Shown in pieces: positions 1-12,600 of a DNA stretch of 64,000 nucleotides. How positions within the stretch are numbered: the first letter of the stretch is position 1; each line of letters starts with the position of its first letter. A program made the position numbers and the translations under genes. The DNA comes from Acanthochlamys bracteata (lineage: Eukaryota; Streptophyta; Magnoliopsida; Pandanales; Velloziaceae), in NCBI GenBank assembly GCA_019914995.1, contig CM034139.1, positions 2,644,461 through 2,708,460 of the forward strand, given 5' to 3'. The notes under the pieces were generated by a model that did no database searches, was not told the origin of the DNA, and worked only from the letters and a program-made list of their open reading frames with translations.

Positions 1-1980
1 AGCAATGTAGCTACTGATATTGTGGTTGATATTATTATTCTGAACTTCTGAAACTGTGATTGCTAATTTGTTATAACTTGTAAGTTTTGGTGCTTAGAGC
101 TTTGGAGGGTTGTTAGCACTTAACACTTATCTGTAGTTCTGTATGTGTTATATTGATGAGTATTATGTTAATGTTTTGAAAGTTACAAATTATAATTTTG
201 AATTCTTGCTGGCTGACTAGTATGTGTAAGTGTGTAACTTTAAATTCTGTCATGTGAAGTGTGTAACTATAAATCTGTAAAAAAGTAATACTATATGTCA
301 GGAACAATGACTCAACGAGTCAACGGGTTGAAAGCCGGGTTGACCCGTGACTGATGATTCGAACATAAATTCGGATCAATCGCTTGGTCGATTTTTATAA
401 CATTGGTTTTACTTTTAAACTTCACTTTCTTAGGTATCCTAAATCAGATTCAATTAAATTGTCGTTCAAAGGTTTATTCTATCGATTTTCTTCTCCAAGA
501 AAAATAAAAATAGAAAAATCCAAATTTCCATCCGTTCTAAGGATATTTGGAAAAGCTTATAAAAGAGATTTTAGAATATTTTAACAAAACAAATTTTATT
601 TTTTTATTTAAAAAATAATAAAAATAAATAATAATATATTTTCTATAATATATATTTTTACAATTTTTAAAATTTTAAATAAATTTTTAAATATAAAAAA
701 ATATAAATAAAAAGTTAAAATGAAGCGTTTACGAAAGCACTATCGGAGGGGAGAGTGGTTTTCCTTTTTCAAACTTCTCTTAAAAAGAAACTAATTGAAA
801 TAATTTCCTTCATGCCAAAATACACCTATAGATACTTTAACTCACTAACCTATTTAAATAATTTCATGCCTTCTACAAAAGAAGAAAATAAAAACTATAC
901 TAAGAAATAATTTGTTAATCTATACTATTATTAAGAATGCAAAGAGATTAAAATAATGAATTTTGAATTCACAAAATATGTCTATGAATGTATTAGTTCA
1001 CTAATCTATTTGAATAATTTTAATTATGATCACGCCTTTCATATAAAAATAGAAGTAAATATTATACTAAACAATCAAATTTTGTTAAGAATATATTTTA
1101 GTTAATGGCAAACATAGTAATCATATACTTGAACTAATCATTAGATTTGTAAATAGATGAAATGTGTAAATATATATTTACATAATCAAAATGTGTAATA
1201 CTAACCAAATGACCAACATATGTCTTAAATACTAGTATGTTGAACTTGGATCGACATAGGCTTTTTGAAAAAAATAAAAAAAGGTTTGCAATTTTTGTTT
1301 TATTTTTTAAAAATAATTATACATTTACAATTTATTAATATTTTTTAAAAATTTAAAAAAAATCTCCTACGACATTCTGGAAGGATTTTTTGGACTTAAA
1401 AAAATCCAAAAGTCTTTCCTATAAGTGATGCTATATATAATTCCATTGACAAATAAAGTTAGAGCTCTTTTGAAAGCTGGTGATGTTATTCAGCATACTC
1501 GGAGGCAATTTAGGTTGCGGACATTTTATCTTCATAGATATGCGCTGAAGGTTTCAAATACACTTTTGCTGTATTTTGTGCTGATTTGCAATGTCTCTTA
1601 TGCTTTTTATAGATCTCATTTTGAGAAAATAAAAGCCTTGTGCTCTCCTCTTAAAACAAGAAACAATAATTAAATAGAAAAGGCTTTTCCCATACATTAT
1701 CATGTCCAACTGAAAGCATTTGCAGTAACTTTACTGCGAGTGGTTACCAACGCATATATTACTGTATTGAAAGCTCCGGCGGCAACACAATTAGTAGTGC
1801 TTGACAACTATGCAATCAACAATCATGGTACTACAAATATTCTTGTACTTATCTATGATGAGGAACTAATCCAAAAAACATAATAATCATGTTACGAGAT
1901 CAAATATGCATCTTTTTGATGCGACTATCCATCTTGAAGAATGACTAAAACAATGCTGTATTCCTACTGACTATCAAAGC
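1..1980. other. AT-rich spacer downstream of DEG1
   Basis: No credible gene is visible. The stretch is dominated by A/T runs (about 590-720 and 1260-1350). The open frame at 1425-1673 on the plus strand has no recognisable motif and is probably chance. Its right end should contain the 3' untranslated region of the DEG1 gene, which ends at 1981. Confidence 0.6.
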
Positions 1981-4131
1981 CTATGATTCGTCCGGCTTTG
2001 GCTCAAGCACCACAGGGATCTTTTCCTTATGATCACCCCGCAGAACTTCAACTGTCACCTGAAACGCAACAAAGAGGAAAGTATTAGTTCTTGTTGGGGT
2101 GAGGAGCAAATCAATTTTTTGGAACATAATCAAACACCATCTGAAGAAAAATCAGAGGCATGGCAAACCAGGGGCATGGCAAACTTCAGTGTTTGACACA
2201 AAAGCATATGCATGTTTGTGATATTACCTTGACCTCTTCTATTGGTCAAGCACAACCATTTTTAGCTACAGAATTTTGGATGCCCCTGAAATTAACTCAT
2301 ACAAATCAAAATGCACAAGATCCAGAATTAAGCGTCTAGGTTGGTGAAGTATGAGAGAGTTATGGTGACTCATAATCCTAGAAATGTATCTTTCAAGAAA
2401 TAGACATAAATTTGAGGTCAAGCAGCTCTGCGCAACTCTCCAATATACACTATGGGCATCCAGACATTACGACAAACTATTAACAAAGAGTACTTACTGT
2501 ATCTCCAACTTTGCATTGATCCAGGATGCGATATAGGTCACTTCCTGTTGTAACCTTCTTCCCATTAATGGATACTATGATATCTCCCAACACAAGCCGG
2601 CCATAAGCATCTCTTTTGGTTGATTGCAGTCCCTGCAAATCCTTAATGCTAGTTACAGGATGCAAAATTAAGCTAAGTTGCAGAAGTCAAGGCATTTAGT
2701 TTTGGTTATATGAAGATGATGCATATCAAGTGATTAGAGTAAATATACAAGCAAGATTACACAACTAAGTCGCAATCACTTTAAAGGAGGTAATACTTCT
2801 AGGCAACAACATTGAAGAATCAAGCTGAAATTAGATGAAAAACAAATTTAACAATTCCTTATGAACTCATAAAATTACCGCTTTGCCGGCTGGACCATTT
2901 GGAGGAGCATCCAGGACTAACACCCCACCAACCCCAAGCTGCTCAACAGACTGATCTGGTGCAAACTTAATTCCTAATATTGGTCTTGTAACTTTGCCAA
3001 ATTTGACAAGCTGATCAACAATACCATTAACCTGGAAGTCAAAAGTTGTTTTATGATTAGATGTTCTCTTACATGGACTTCCATCTATAAAACAAACTAA
3101 TTTTTTTATAAAAAGAAAGTTCAAACGAAGTAATGACCCACTGTATCAACAGGAATTGAAAACCCAACACCAGAGGATGCTCCTGAGGGAGAGTAAATAG
3201 CAGTGTTTATCCCTATCAAATTTCCAGAACTATCAAGTAATGGTCCACCACTGTTACCGGGGTTGATGGCTGCATCAGTTTGTATAACATCCTGTATTGG
3301 ACGTCCTGTGGCAGCTGAACTGATTTCCCTCCGCAGCCCACTAGAGAAACAGATGCGTTAAATACTTACAGATTCCTTACATGCAAAATCCAAACTGAAA
3401 AAGAACCAGGATTGGCAAAATGTATCTTTTGCACCAACCACCACTACCCTTGCAATCAATTATCTAAACAAGAGAACATAAGAATAAAAGTTTATGAAAT
3501 AAGATGTCACACCTGATAACACCAGTCGTAAGTGTGTGATCGAGGCCAAACTACAAGAATACAGGAAAATAGATGTATGTCAATAAACAAAAATAAAAAA
3601 ATAAAAAATATTAATGTGAACAAAAGTGACACTTGCATTGAGACCTAGGTAATAGAAAGTTGCATATGAAAAAAGAAGTGCTCCAATCCATAAAAAGTAA
3701 AAGTTACTATTTTAGAAAGTCTAATGGTACTAAAACAAATTAGTTGAGGTCCAGAACGTTTAAATTTTAAATACTGAAGAAAACTGCCAAAGAAGTTCAT
3801 AGATTCTTCTATACATATCTTATAAAAAAGAAAAGTAAGAACATTGTGTTGATGATAAGATGCATTATCCAAAGAAATAGAACCTCCTGTTAGTTAAGCA
3901 TTATTATGGTTCCTCCTGGTGCTAATCCAGAAAACATCTCTTTAATGTTCTGGGACTTTGAACTATTTCAACTGAACAACTACAAAATTATGTCATAGAG
4001 CTCTGTAGTGGACATAGAACATGACTGTAAGAAGGGCATGATTTTATTAATCCATTTTGTCAAGCACCCATGGATAGGGTGGCTGTGCCAATCCCTCACG
4101 GTTGAGGGTTCAAATCCATACAGTACAGGTT

Positions 4132-4168
<37 letters not shown>

Positions 4169-7100
4169 AGAAGGCTTTTTCCCTCTTCCTGATAGTAGTA
4201 AATTATGTGACTTCACCGGTTCAAATCAAAATGCACAGGGTTGTTTCAAAGCAATCATTTAACACCCCTCAATCAAATTTCCTTTTAACAAATTCTTGAT
4301 CTATTCAGTATAAGATAATAAAAGCTTGTACATTTATCTCAAGTGAAACAAATGATAATCAAGATGTTCATGTAGTTGCATCACGATTGTGTACGAATGA
4401 AAAGCATATGCTCACTCGCGGTTTGAGTTATTATTAGGTGCAGTTAAAGCTAGCACATTTAGCCTAACACAAATTAGGACAGCCTTTATGGAATAATTGT
4501 ATGAAATCTTAGAGAAACAACGTTACTAATTCAACTTCCATATTGTCAAACAATATTACCAGTTCTATTGAGATTCAAAAGAAAATCACTCTTCTAATAA
4601 GCCTTAAGACATTTCCGGATCTTACACCATGAAAAGCAATTTGAAAGGAATTTAAATGGTAAAAGTTACTGGCTACACATCTAATTATAACCTCCTTCGA
4701 AGTGCAAGAAGATGCTACTTAGAAATAGAAATGGAAGAAAATGAGGATCAATTTCACAAGTTTGTTGCATATTGGGAAGATTTGATGAAACACCAGGACT
4801 TAGGGAAGGAACATTAAGTTATCCATTTATTTGCAATCATTCCACTAAAAACAAAAGAATTAGGAACTGAAAATCTAAATAAACAACTCAACATTCCATG
4901 AGCTGAAGAACATTAAAGAATAAGGGAAAACGCCTCATTTTTAATTCATGATGCAACTAACCTGAACTTTTAGACCACAAAGAGGCAACAGTTGCAAGCT
5001 AAAATACGAAGCAGACATAAACCTTTGCTTAGGAGCAACTTTGTGAAGAAATGTACTTACAGGATTGCCAATTGCATATACTTTCTGACCCACCAGAAGA
5101 TCAGCTGAAACACCGACTGGTATGGGCCTGAGTTTATCTTTTGGTGCATCAATACGCAGAACAGCAACGTCCTTGTCTTGGTCAAACCCGACAACCTTTG
5201 CTTCATATGTTGACTGATCAGAAATGGTAACCCTGTATATAACTAGCAACTACTGTGTCATTTTTGCTTGAATTTGCATGGATACTTACAGATTAGAATG
5301 AAGAACACAACATAACTATACTAAGGAAATGGTGCAAGCAATATGGCTTAAATTAGTAAGTTTAATGATCATCAAAGTACAAAAGCAACTATACCCTAGA
5401 TTAAGGATGACTTCAACAAAAGAGAATCTAAATATCCACGCCAGTTAGGACGCCTACAGCTTACTTCAAGTTTTTTTAAGGCTAGAAATCCTGCATAAGG
5501 TTAATGTAACTTTTTACGTTGCCATATAAGAAGCATGGACAAGTTGAAAAAATTCAGTGAAAATAAAAGCAAGACAAATGTTCTTTCTTCGATAACTCAA
5601 CACATTTTACTAGGTATAAAATTATTAGATGTGAGCAAAAACCCATAAAGAGATGGAAAACACATCTTCATACACTAGAAGAAAAACAAAAAACTTACTT
5701 CTGGAAGCAAGAAAATAAAACCTACCTTAGATCAGATGCCCCTCTGATGACATGGTAGTTTGTGACAATATGCCCTTCCTTGTCCCACACGAACCCTGAA
5801 CCTGATCCTTGTGGCACCTCCAGCACATCCAGTGTAAATGCATCTTGTCTAATCATATGCACAGCTTAAAAATCAGCTTAAATCTTTAACAAACACTTAC
5901 TAAATGCATTACCATCAAAAGCACATGCAAACTACTAGTTTCTCCTGTAATTTTGAGCTGTCTAACAATTTGTACAAGTGATTATTAACAAGTTTCAATC
6001 CGAAGGTACAGAAAACAGATATATTAATTGCCATCACTCCCAAAATTAGAAATGAATGAGCATCAAAGCAAAATTTTCTGAAGAATTTCCTTCAAAATCT
6101 CTTCTCCAGTAAAGACAAAGCTAACATTTGTGAACATCAAAATGAGATATGATTCTTATGACAAACATCAAAGTGACCTTTTGCCCTGCGCTTGCCATCT
6201 AGCTTTGGTGGTAATAGCACCGCACTTCCACCAAGGTAGTATGGGTACTAATCCCAGCAGTGCCGATTGTCTTAAAACAAAAATCAATAGTACCCAGCAG
6301 TGCCGATTATCTTAAAACAAAAATCAAAACTATGCCCTTGCTTTTTTGAGGTTGACGAATGAGATGATTACTATGATCCAGACAAAAGTTAATTCAGTTT
6401 CACATAGTTCGAGAATACTGGTGTCCCTAAAGGCATGAAGGGTTTTCAATCTCGATTATAGTAATCATCTCCTGTGTCAGAAAGGATATCAATTTGTTGA
6501 TCTAAATTGGTATATTTGTTACTTAGGAGGAAGTTTACTTTCTACTTAGCTAAAAGGACTAGATAACTCAAGCCTGATTTTGATCTAGTCTCACTACAGA
6601 GTTCTAGAAATTAAAATGGGAAGAGGTTCCAATTGTTAGGAGGTACCACAAGTCAAATGTCAACCACACTTGTCTATATGGTCCACCTAGCCTTGTCTAT
6701 AACAATAGGCTACAAGTCTGAGAATCATATCAGTTCTATTAAGGACAAGTCATCGTATTTATAACAAAGAAAAGTCTTCCAAAGAAGCAAGCTTCAATCC
6801 TCCCCAAGACAACAGAACCCTCATTGTGTGGAGGGTAAATAGCATCCAATGCAAAAGCAATCTTTCATTCCCTTAATTCTTCATAGCACACCTCATAGTC
6901 GGGTTGACCCCGAATGCCAATTTCTATGGTAGAGAAAGCTTTAATTAGAGTTTGGACATAAAAGACCTTATTAAGTCTTGCAAGAGAAGGGGCCTGCTGA
7001 TAGAGCCGGATGGGAAGCAATACTAGTTATCAAGTCAGAGAGAGGCTGGCCCATAAGCTAGCCCCCCTTAAAAAGCCAAAACTTCTTTCTCAGGATTTGT

Positions 7101-8777
7101 TACACTTGGTATGCGTACGACCTACTACTGGGAATTACGGGCGTCATAGAGCTTCTCATAGAAATACAAAATGTCTCACCCACTTCTTACTATTCGGCCT
7201 GAACCTTCGGGTAGGCTTCGTATGATTAACAACAATAGCTACAAGGAGTATGGTAGAATTCTCCGGTACTGTTATTTGGGAAGTCCCTTCGAGGATGACT
7301 CCCATACAATTCTTGCGAGAGATGGAGATGCGTCTACTGTTAAAGCACCGTATCAATATAACTGCTCTATTCCAAGTTTAGGGATCTAGGTATTATCCTG
7401 ATCAAAGCTGACAAAAGGGATGAAGGGAAGACTCTTGGAACAGTCAGAGTAAGAATAAGAAGTCCCCAAGTTAGCATATTAAGGAGGGCTATCAAGCACA
7501 TCTGGCAAGGAAGACCGGATCCTTAAACAGTTCCATACAGATAGAAGCGCCTATCAAAAGATACTTGCAAGGATTCAGGATCGAGATCTCATTAGCCGAA
7601 AAAGACCCAAGCCAATCCACATGGCTTTTTGACTAAAGTCAGCGACAGAGACATCATTAATTGGTCTGCGGACATCGGGATAAATCCTCTGTCCTACTAC
7701 AGGTGCTGCAACAACCTTTACCAAGTCCGAACAATAACGATCACCAGATTTTGGTGGCCTGCTATTTCACACTAAAAATTGACGTGACAAGCATTCATAC
7801 TGGCTAAAAAATGACGTGACAATCTGATATTTTCACCAAAGTTTGTTGATCTAATCCTATTAGGAAACTAAGTTATATCTGAAAAATCATCACAAATAAC
7901 AATCACTAGTAAGATGCCAGAATGTTGTTGACCCAACAAACACATTGGGTGATCATTGATACATTTAGCATGTATAATCAAATAATAGCCTTCGATAAAC
8001 CTTCAGCTAAAATAGAATCTCTTTTTACACTTTATAGAACACAACTGCAGGTGACTTAAAATAAACCCATCCAATTCAAAGATTACCACTAATTTCTTCC
8101 AAATACGACAATAACAGTGCTAGCAATCACTAAGTATCAGAGGTTTAGTTGACCCAACAGACACAGAGTGTGCATAGACAGACCACAATGCAATTAGTTC
8201 AATAGATGATGCATGAAACAAGAGCTCTAGACAAAACCTATCAAAAAGGAAACCAATCCCGCTCTTCAGCTAAGTTCTAATCACTACTTACACTTTTTCA
8301 AGGACAAATGAGCAGCGGACTTAATAAATCAATCCAAATCAGAACTCATTTCACTTGCAAATAACAAAACTTTTAAAATAAAATACAAACCTAGAAGAAA
8401 ATCTAAAATTTATCAAAGAAAAAAGGAAGCAACAAAATTTACCTGACGGCGAGGTTGGTGATGTAAACAACAGAGGGAGTGTTCTCCTGGAACAACCGCA
8501 CGGTGGCGAGCTCATCTGACTGCAACTTCCTCTGCGGCGTTACAACAAACGCCTCCGCGGGCCCAACGAGTGCCAGCGACAACGCTACTGATGCTGCTGC
8601 AACACAAATCTTCTCCACCGCCGACGAGATTGCAACAGAAGCAGCAGCAGTAGCAGAGCGGTTAACAGACAGACAAGAAGAAGAAGGTTTGATTGGACTG
8701 GATTTGGAAGATTTGTTGTTGTTGTTGAGGGTTTTGCAGTAAACGGAGAGGAGAGCGGTTGTAGAAGTGGCCGCCAT
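1981..8777 (-). CDS. DEGP1: DEG1/DEGP1 protease, chloroplast thylakoid lumen
   Basis: HtrA-type serine protease acting in the thylakoid lumen; in Arabidopsis it helps assemble photosystem II and degrade damaged D1. Exons, 5' to 3' on the minus strand: 8443-8777, 5726-5848, 5061-5232, 3513-3550, 3142-3340, 2879-3031, 2498-2632, 1981-2058. They sum to 1233 bp, giving 410 residues. The Ser/Thr-rich leader followed by a hydrophobic stretch ending AEA (about residues 50-75) fits a bipartite plastid and lumen targeting signal. The catalytic triad is intact: His144 in NYHV, Asp174 in KDVAVL and Ser253 in GNSGG. A single PDZ domain follows (about 285-400), and the protein ends PKPDES. The ATG at 8777 opens the leader. 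Introns 1 (2.6 kb) and 3 (1.5 kb) are swollen with repeats. Identity rests on near-continuous agreement with the DEG1 family in every exon. Confidence 0.95.
4137..4163. repeat. (AG)n microsatellite in DEG1 intron 3
   Basis: An uninterrupted AG dinucleotide run of about 13 units lies in the intron between DEG1 exons 3 and 4. It is a likely length-polymorphic marker. Confidence 0.9.
6253..6332. repeat. 40-bp tandem duplication in DEG1 intron 1
   Basis: Two adjacent 40-bp copies (6253-6292 and 6293-6332), each beginning CCCAGCAGTGCCGATT, differ at three positions. This suggests a recent duplication. Confidence 0.85.
6880..7760. other. Compositionally distinct block in DEG1 intron 1, possible organelle insertion
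   Basis: This block is clearly richer in G+C than the surrounding intron and has few A/T runs. It lacks TIRs, LTRs or recognisable transposase motifs. Open frames on both strands (for example 7010-7225 plus and 7156-7356 minus) match no family I know. The texture is like plant mitochondrial intergenic DNA, so a nuclear mitochondrial insertion is one explanation. An unfamiliar retroelement fragment or an old gene fragment is also possible. The borders are approximate. Confidence 0.3.
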
Positions 8778-9610
8778 TGATGAAGGAGGTCAGAAGCTGT
8801 AGAAGAACTGGGAGAGGATTTGCCGCCACTAGTTTAATTTAGTCTTTGTTCTTAAGATGTCGATTGTTTCAAGATGACTGCTGATTTGTTGGTTTATATG
8901 CACTTGCGAGTAAGGCACAAACTGAATGAATGAAAAGGATGGTAGAATTCAGCAGAAAGATCCGGAAGAGTTTTCTGATAGCATCCGTTTTCTGAAAACG
9001 AAATCGAGCCTTCTCTGTTTGCACTCGAATTCCTTTGCTGTTAGATTTATCTCCTTTACAACTTTTAAAGTTCGATATGTTATATTGCAAAAGATTCAAG
9101 TAGTACCGCCAACTTTTTTGCTAGAAAGTACAGTACTACTTTAGTACCGTAAAATAGTTCCCCTTTACTCTTCAGACTTTTCCAATTCACATAAGACGTA
9201 TACATAAACAGCTTCCGAAATTATGCAACAGCCTGATCTAGACACAGGTTAAATGCTTTTGAAAATATACGATTGGGCTGTGAACGAACTTGCTATATAA
9301 TATTAGTACAAGGATACTATGAACCCAAATTTTACATACCATTAGCAGACAAGTAAAACCCTACATTTCTCATGTCCGCAGCAGTTACCTATCGTATATC
9401 TTGTTTCGCAAAATTTTGGTGGAGCTAATATTGACTTCACTACTGTTAACTGAAAGAAATTTACTACAGAGTTAACAAACACATCAGAGTACAAAAGAAC
9501 AACTGACTTTTGTCGCGATAGTCAATTCTAGAATGCTGCTTGCAGGTACCTTACTAACTGGAGTACCAAAAGGAACCTTCCTATTTGCCAGGACCAAAAA
9601 TGTTACTGAA
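8778..9610. other. Spacer between DEG1 start and the 3' end of the next gene
   Basis: This 833-bp spacer must hold the DEG1 promoter and 5' untranslated region, and the 3' untranslated region of the 13-exon gene, which is also on the minus strand. Short open frames here (8869-9099 minus, 8926-9144 plus) have no recognisable content. Confidence 0.55.
8889..8902 (-). promoter_or_regulatory. Possible TATA element for DEG1
   Basis: Read on the minus strand this is CATATAAACC. It lies about 115 bp upstream of the DEG1 ATG, which would place transcription start near 8865 and leave a leader of roughly 85-90 nt. It was chosen by motif and spacing only. Confidence 0.3.
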
Positions 9611-12600
9611 CTAGAAGATTTTATCAAGAGGCCTCAATTCCTTTGGTAAGTGATCATAATTTCCACTGTCTACATCCGCTTGAAACATCGGTCTTTTCCC
9701 CCAATTCTTGAGAACTCCTTCAGCCAAATGCTCTTTGTTTGGTGTTAGCATTACATAATTTGGGTCGGCTCTTTCATAGCTACATCTCAGAATAAAAAAA
9801 GAATGTAGTCAGGAGATGGCAAATCAAAAACATTCAAGCCAAGTAACAGGTTTTGTATGTAACTATTAGGTGCCACACCTGGCTTCTCTAAGATCTTCAA
9901 CACGAACTCCAACCCCAAATGATGTTGTTCCATGCGCACGATCATTGACAGCTAAAGAAAGCAAGCATCACAATCCACATGCATCTCATGCTCTTCTTAA
10001 ATGTCAAATTGGAAATGCATACACGAAAGAACTAGAAAAACTTATTCAAAAAGTCAACTAACATATAGGAGATTAGGAGATACAAATGTATCAATAGAAA
10101 GATCATTGCTGGGGCCTTATTCAAGCTACTGGTACTTAAATGTAGCAATATATTACTGTACAGAAAGGATGGAAATTTTATGCTGGTGCAACTATTTTTC
10201 TTTCCTATGCACCAATATGCATTATTGTCGGGCATAATGAAAAACTAATATTAAAAATATCCTTTATCCTGTTGTGAATGTGTCCTTGAATGTCTAGTAC
10301 GGAAAATATTATGTGCAAATCAATTTGGAAAACTAGTGTATCCAAGTTGAGAAAGATGTAGAAACCTTTTACTGTTAGGGCATAACGATGTTGTAATCTA
10401 TGTTTCTATCATTGTCTGCTTTTCAAATCAAGCTAATAACAAAGATTGTCAAGACTGCGATCTAAAGTAGTCTGCTTTTCAAATCAAGCTAATAACCAAG
10501 ATTGTCAAGACTGGGATCTATAGTAGATCACTCCACCTAAATATGATCATAAAATCGAAGTTTTAAGTAAGATTGTAAAATTTACTTATCGATAATTTTT
10601 AAATATTTCTTTTAAAGATGCGAGTCATGTGAGTATGTGACCATGTATACAAATACATATATGCATGAAGTATAAACACGCCCTATTGATCAATATCACA
10701 GTTGACCTCCATTCATAACTAAACTCTCCAGTCCATAAGGACCATAACATGTGAATAGGATCAGTAGCTTTTGGGTTTGTTTAATCCAATTCAGCCATAT
10801 TTAACAGAATTTATCACTATTTTTTAAAATTTTAATTTTTTATTTTAATAATTTTTTTACAAAATTATTAAAAATTTCAAATATAAATAAATTATACATA
10901 AAATATTTAATTAATTTTTTTTAAATAAAAACTTATTATTTAATCATTTTTAAAACTTATCTTCGTTCATTCAATTTTTATTCATTCCAATTATTGGAAT
11001 CCCAACGCAACCCCTTCCCTTCTCTTTCTCCACGTGAGACCACTCTACTCCCCTCCGTATGTTTTTACTTCACAACAAAGTGATAAAACTTGAATCAACA
11101 TCTCCTTTCTCTTGCTATGATCATTGAAAATGGCGGTGTTTTATTCCAGAAACCTTCATCAACCATCTCCAACATCATCATCTTCGTCTTCAGATTTGAG
11201 TTCACTGTTTCAGTCTCACCAACAACAAATCGTCCTTCATCTTCCCAACTATGTCCTGCCGACGAGTTGTTCTATAAAGACCAGCTGTTACCTCTCCATC
11301 TCTCCCCACGCATCTCAATGGTCCGTACTCTTCTCCTCGCATCCTCCTCTTCAACTTCTTCTGAATACACTAGTACCGGAAGCAACATTGACAGCAGTCG
11401 ACTCAACAAACCCAGGCTTGAAATCCATTTTTATTTCAAGTATAGCAAGCCGAGCATTGACGTTATCGATCTTTCTCGCTGTCTCAATCATGACGCAATT
11501 TTCTTTCTCTCCTGACAGCAACTGTGCGGTACAGTACAGCACGGCCTGTAGATCTCCGATTACTCTCAGTGACGCTTCACGGCTGTTTAACCCTTCAGAT
11601 TCGTAGTGCGCTAGTTCTTCTAGCTTCGGTGGTGATGGAAATCATAAGATCGCATCTAGGATCGCGATCTTAACGATCCCACGACCAAGATCGCGATCCT
11701 AGAACGATCTCACACAGATTGCGATTTTGATAAAAATGAGATTGTTTTGGTGAAGTTAAATCATAAGATCGTAGAATTTTAAAATTTTAAATCGGGATTT
11801 TAACAACCATGCTAATAACCAAAAAATTTACTTTTTTACAGCATGTCCCACTTTAGTTCTTTACCAGTTTTGACTAGAATAATACCCCTGACATATCAAC
11901 AGGTGCCAACATGCAAATTCGAGCAACAAAAAGCTTCAATTACGTTACAGCCTACAATATTCTAACATTCCAGTGTCAAATGAGTGAACCAATAGCCTTA
12001 CCATGTCCATTTTGCATGAAGAATGCATCAAATTTCTTTCACAGGATGGAGACACATAAATCTATTTGCCACACACGTCCAGGGAATTTTCAGACCCTTC
12101 TTTAAAGCAACATGCAGCAGTATATTTTGCTAGTAAAAATATTTGTTCTTCTAACAACTTTGTTTAGGTTTGAACATGAGTAATACTGTGAAAGAGCTAA
12201 AATGCTTACAAGCTAATAGAAACTTAGAAGTATTTCAAATAATCTCATTCAAACTAGAGTAGAAATAGATATCTGTAGTAGGAAACAATAGTATGATTGG
12301 AAAAGACTTGCATCCACAGTGTAGGAGAGACAATGGGTTTAGCAGCAACTGGTCCACTAAAAGAGAGATAAGAGAGGATTCAATGGTTGTACAAGAAGTG
12401 AAGGTTGCATGCATTGAAGAGGAAGTAGGATGAACCAAGGTATTAAAGTTCAGATTACATCCAGGCTTGACATTGGGTGCCTTGAGAAATCCAAGTACCA
12501 AAATTACCAAACTAGAAAGGTGCTAACTGTTGAGTTTCAAAGCACGCTTACTTTGATAGGGGATGACCCAGTAGGCTAAAACGACAACTAAGAGTGCTAG

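Noticed and set aside
1425-1673. 82-residue plus-strand open frame
   Set aside because: No motif, no flanking splice or promoter context, and AT-rich surroundings.
4060-4163. tRNA-like or SINE-like segment with a B-box-like GGTTCAAATCC at 4108
   Set aside because: The B-box word is good, but no convincing A box or cloverleaf could be drawn and no flanking duplication was seen. It may be a SINE remnant, but support is too thin for a feature.
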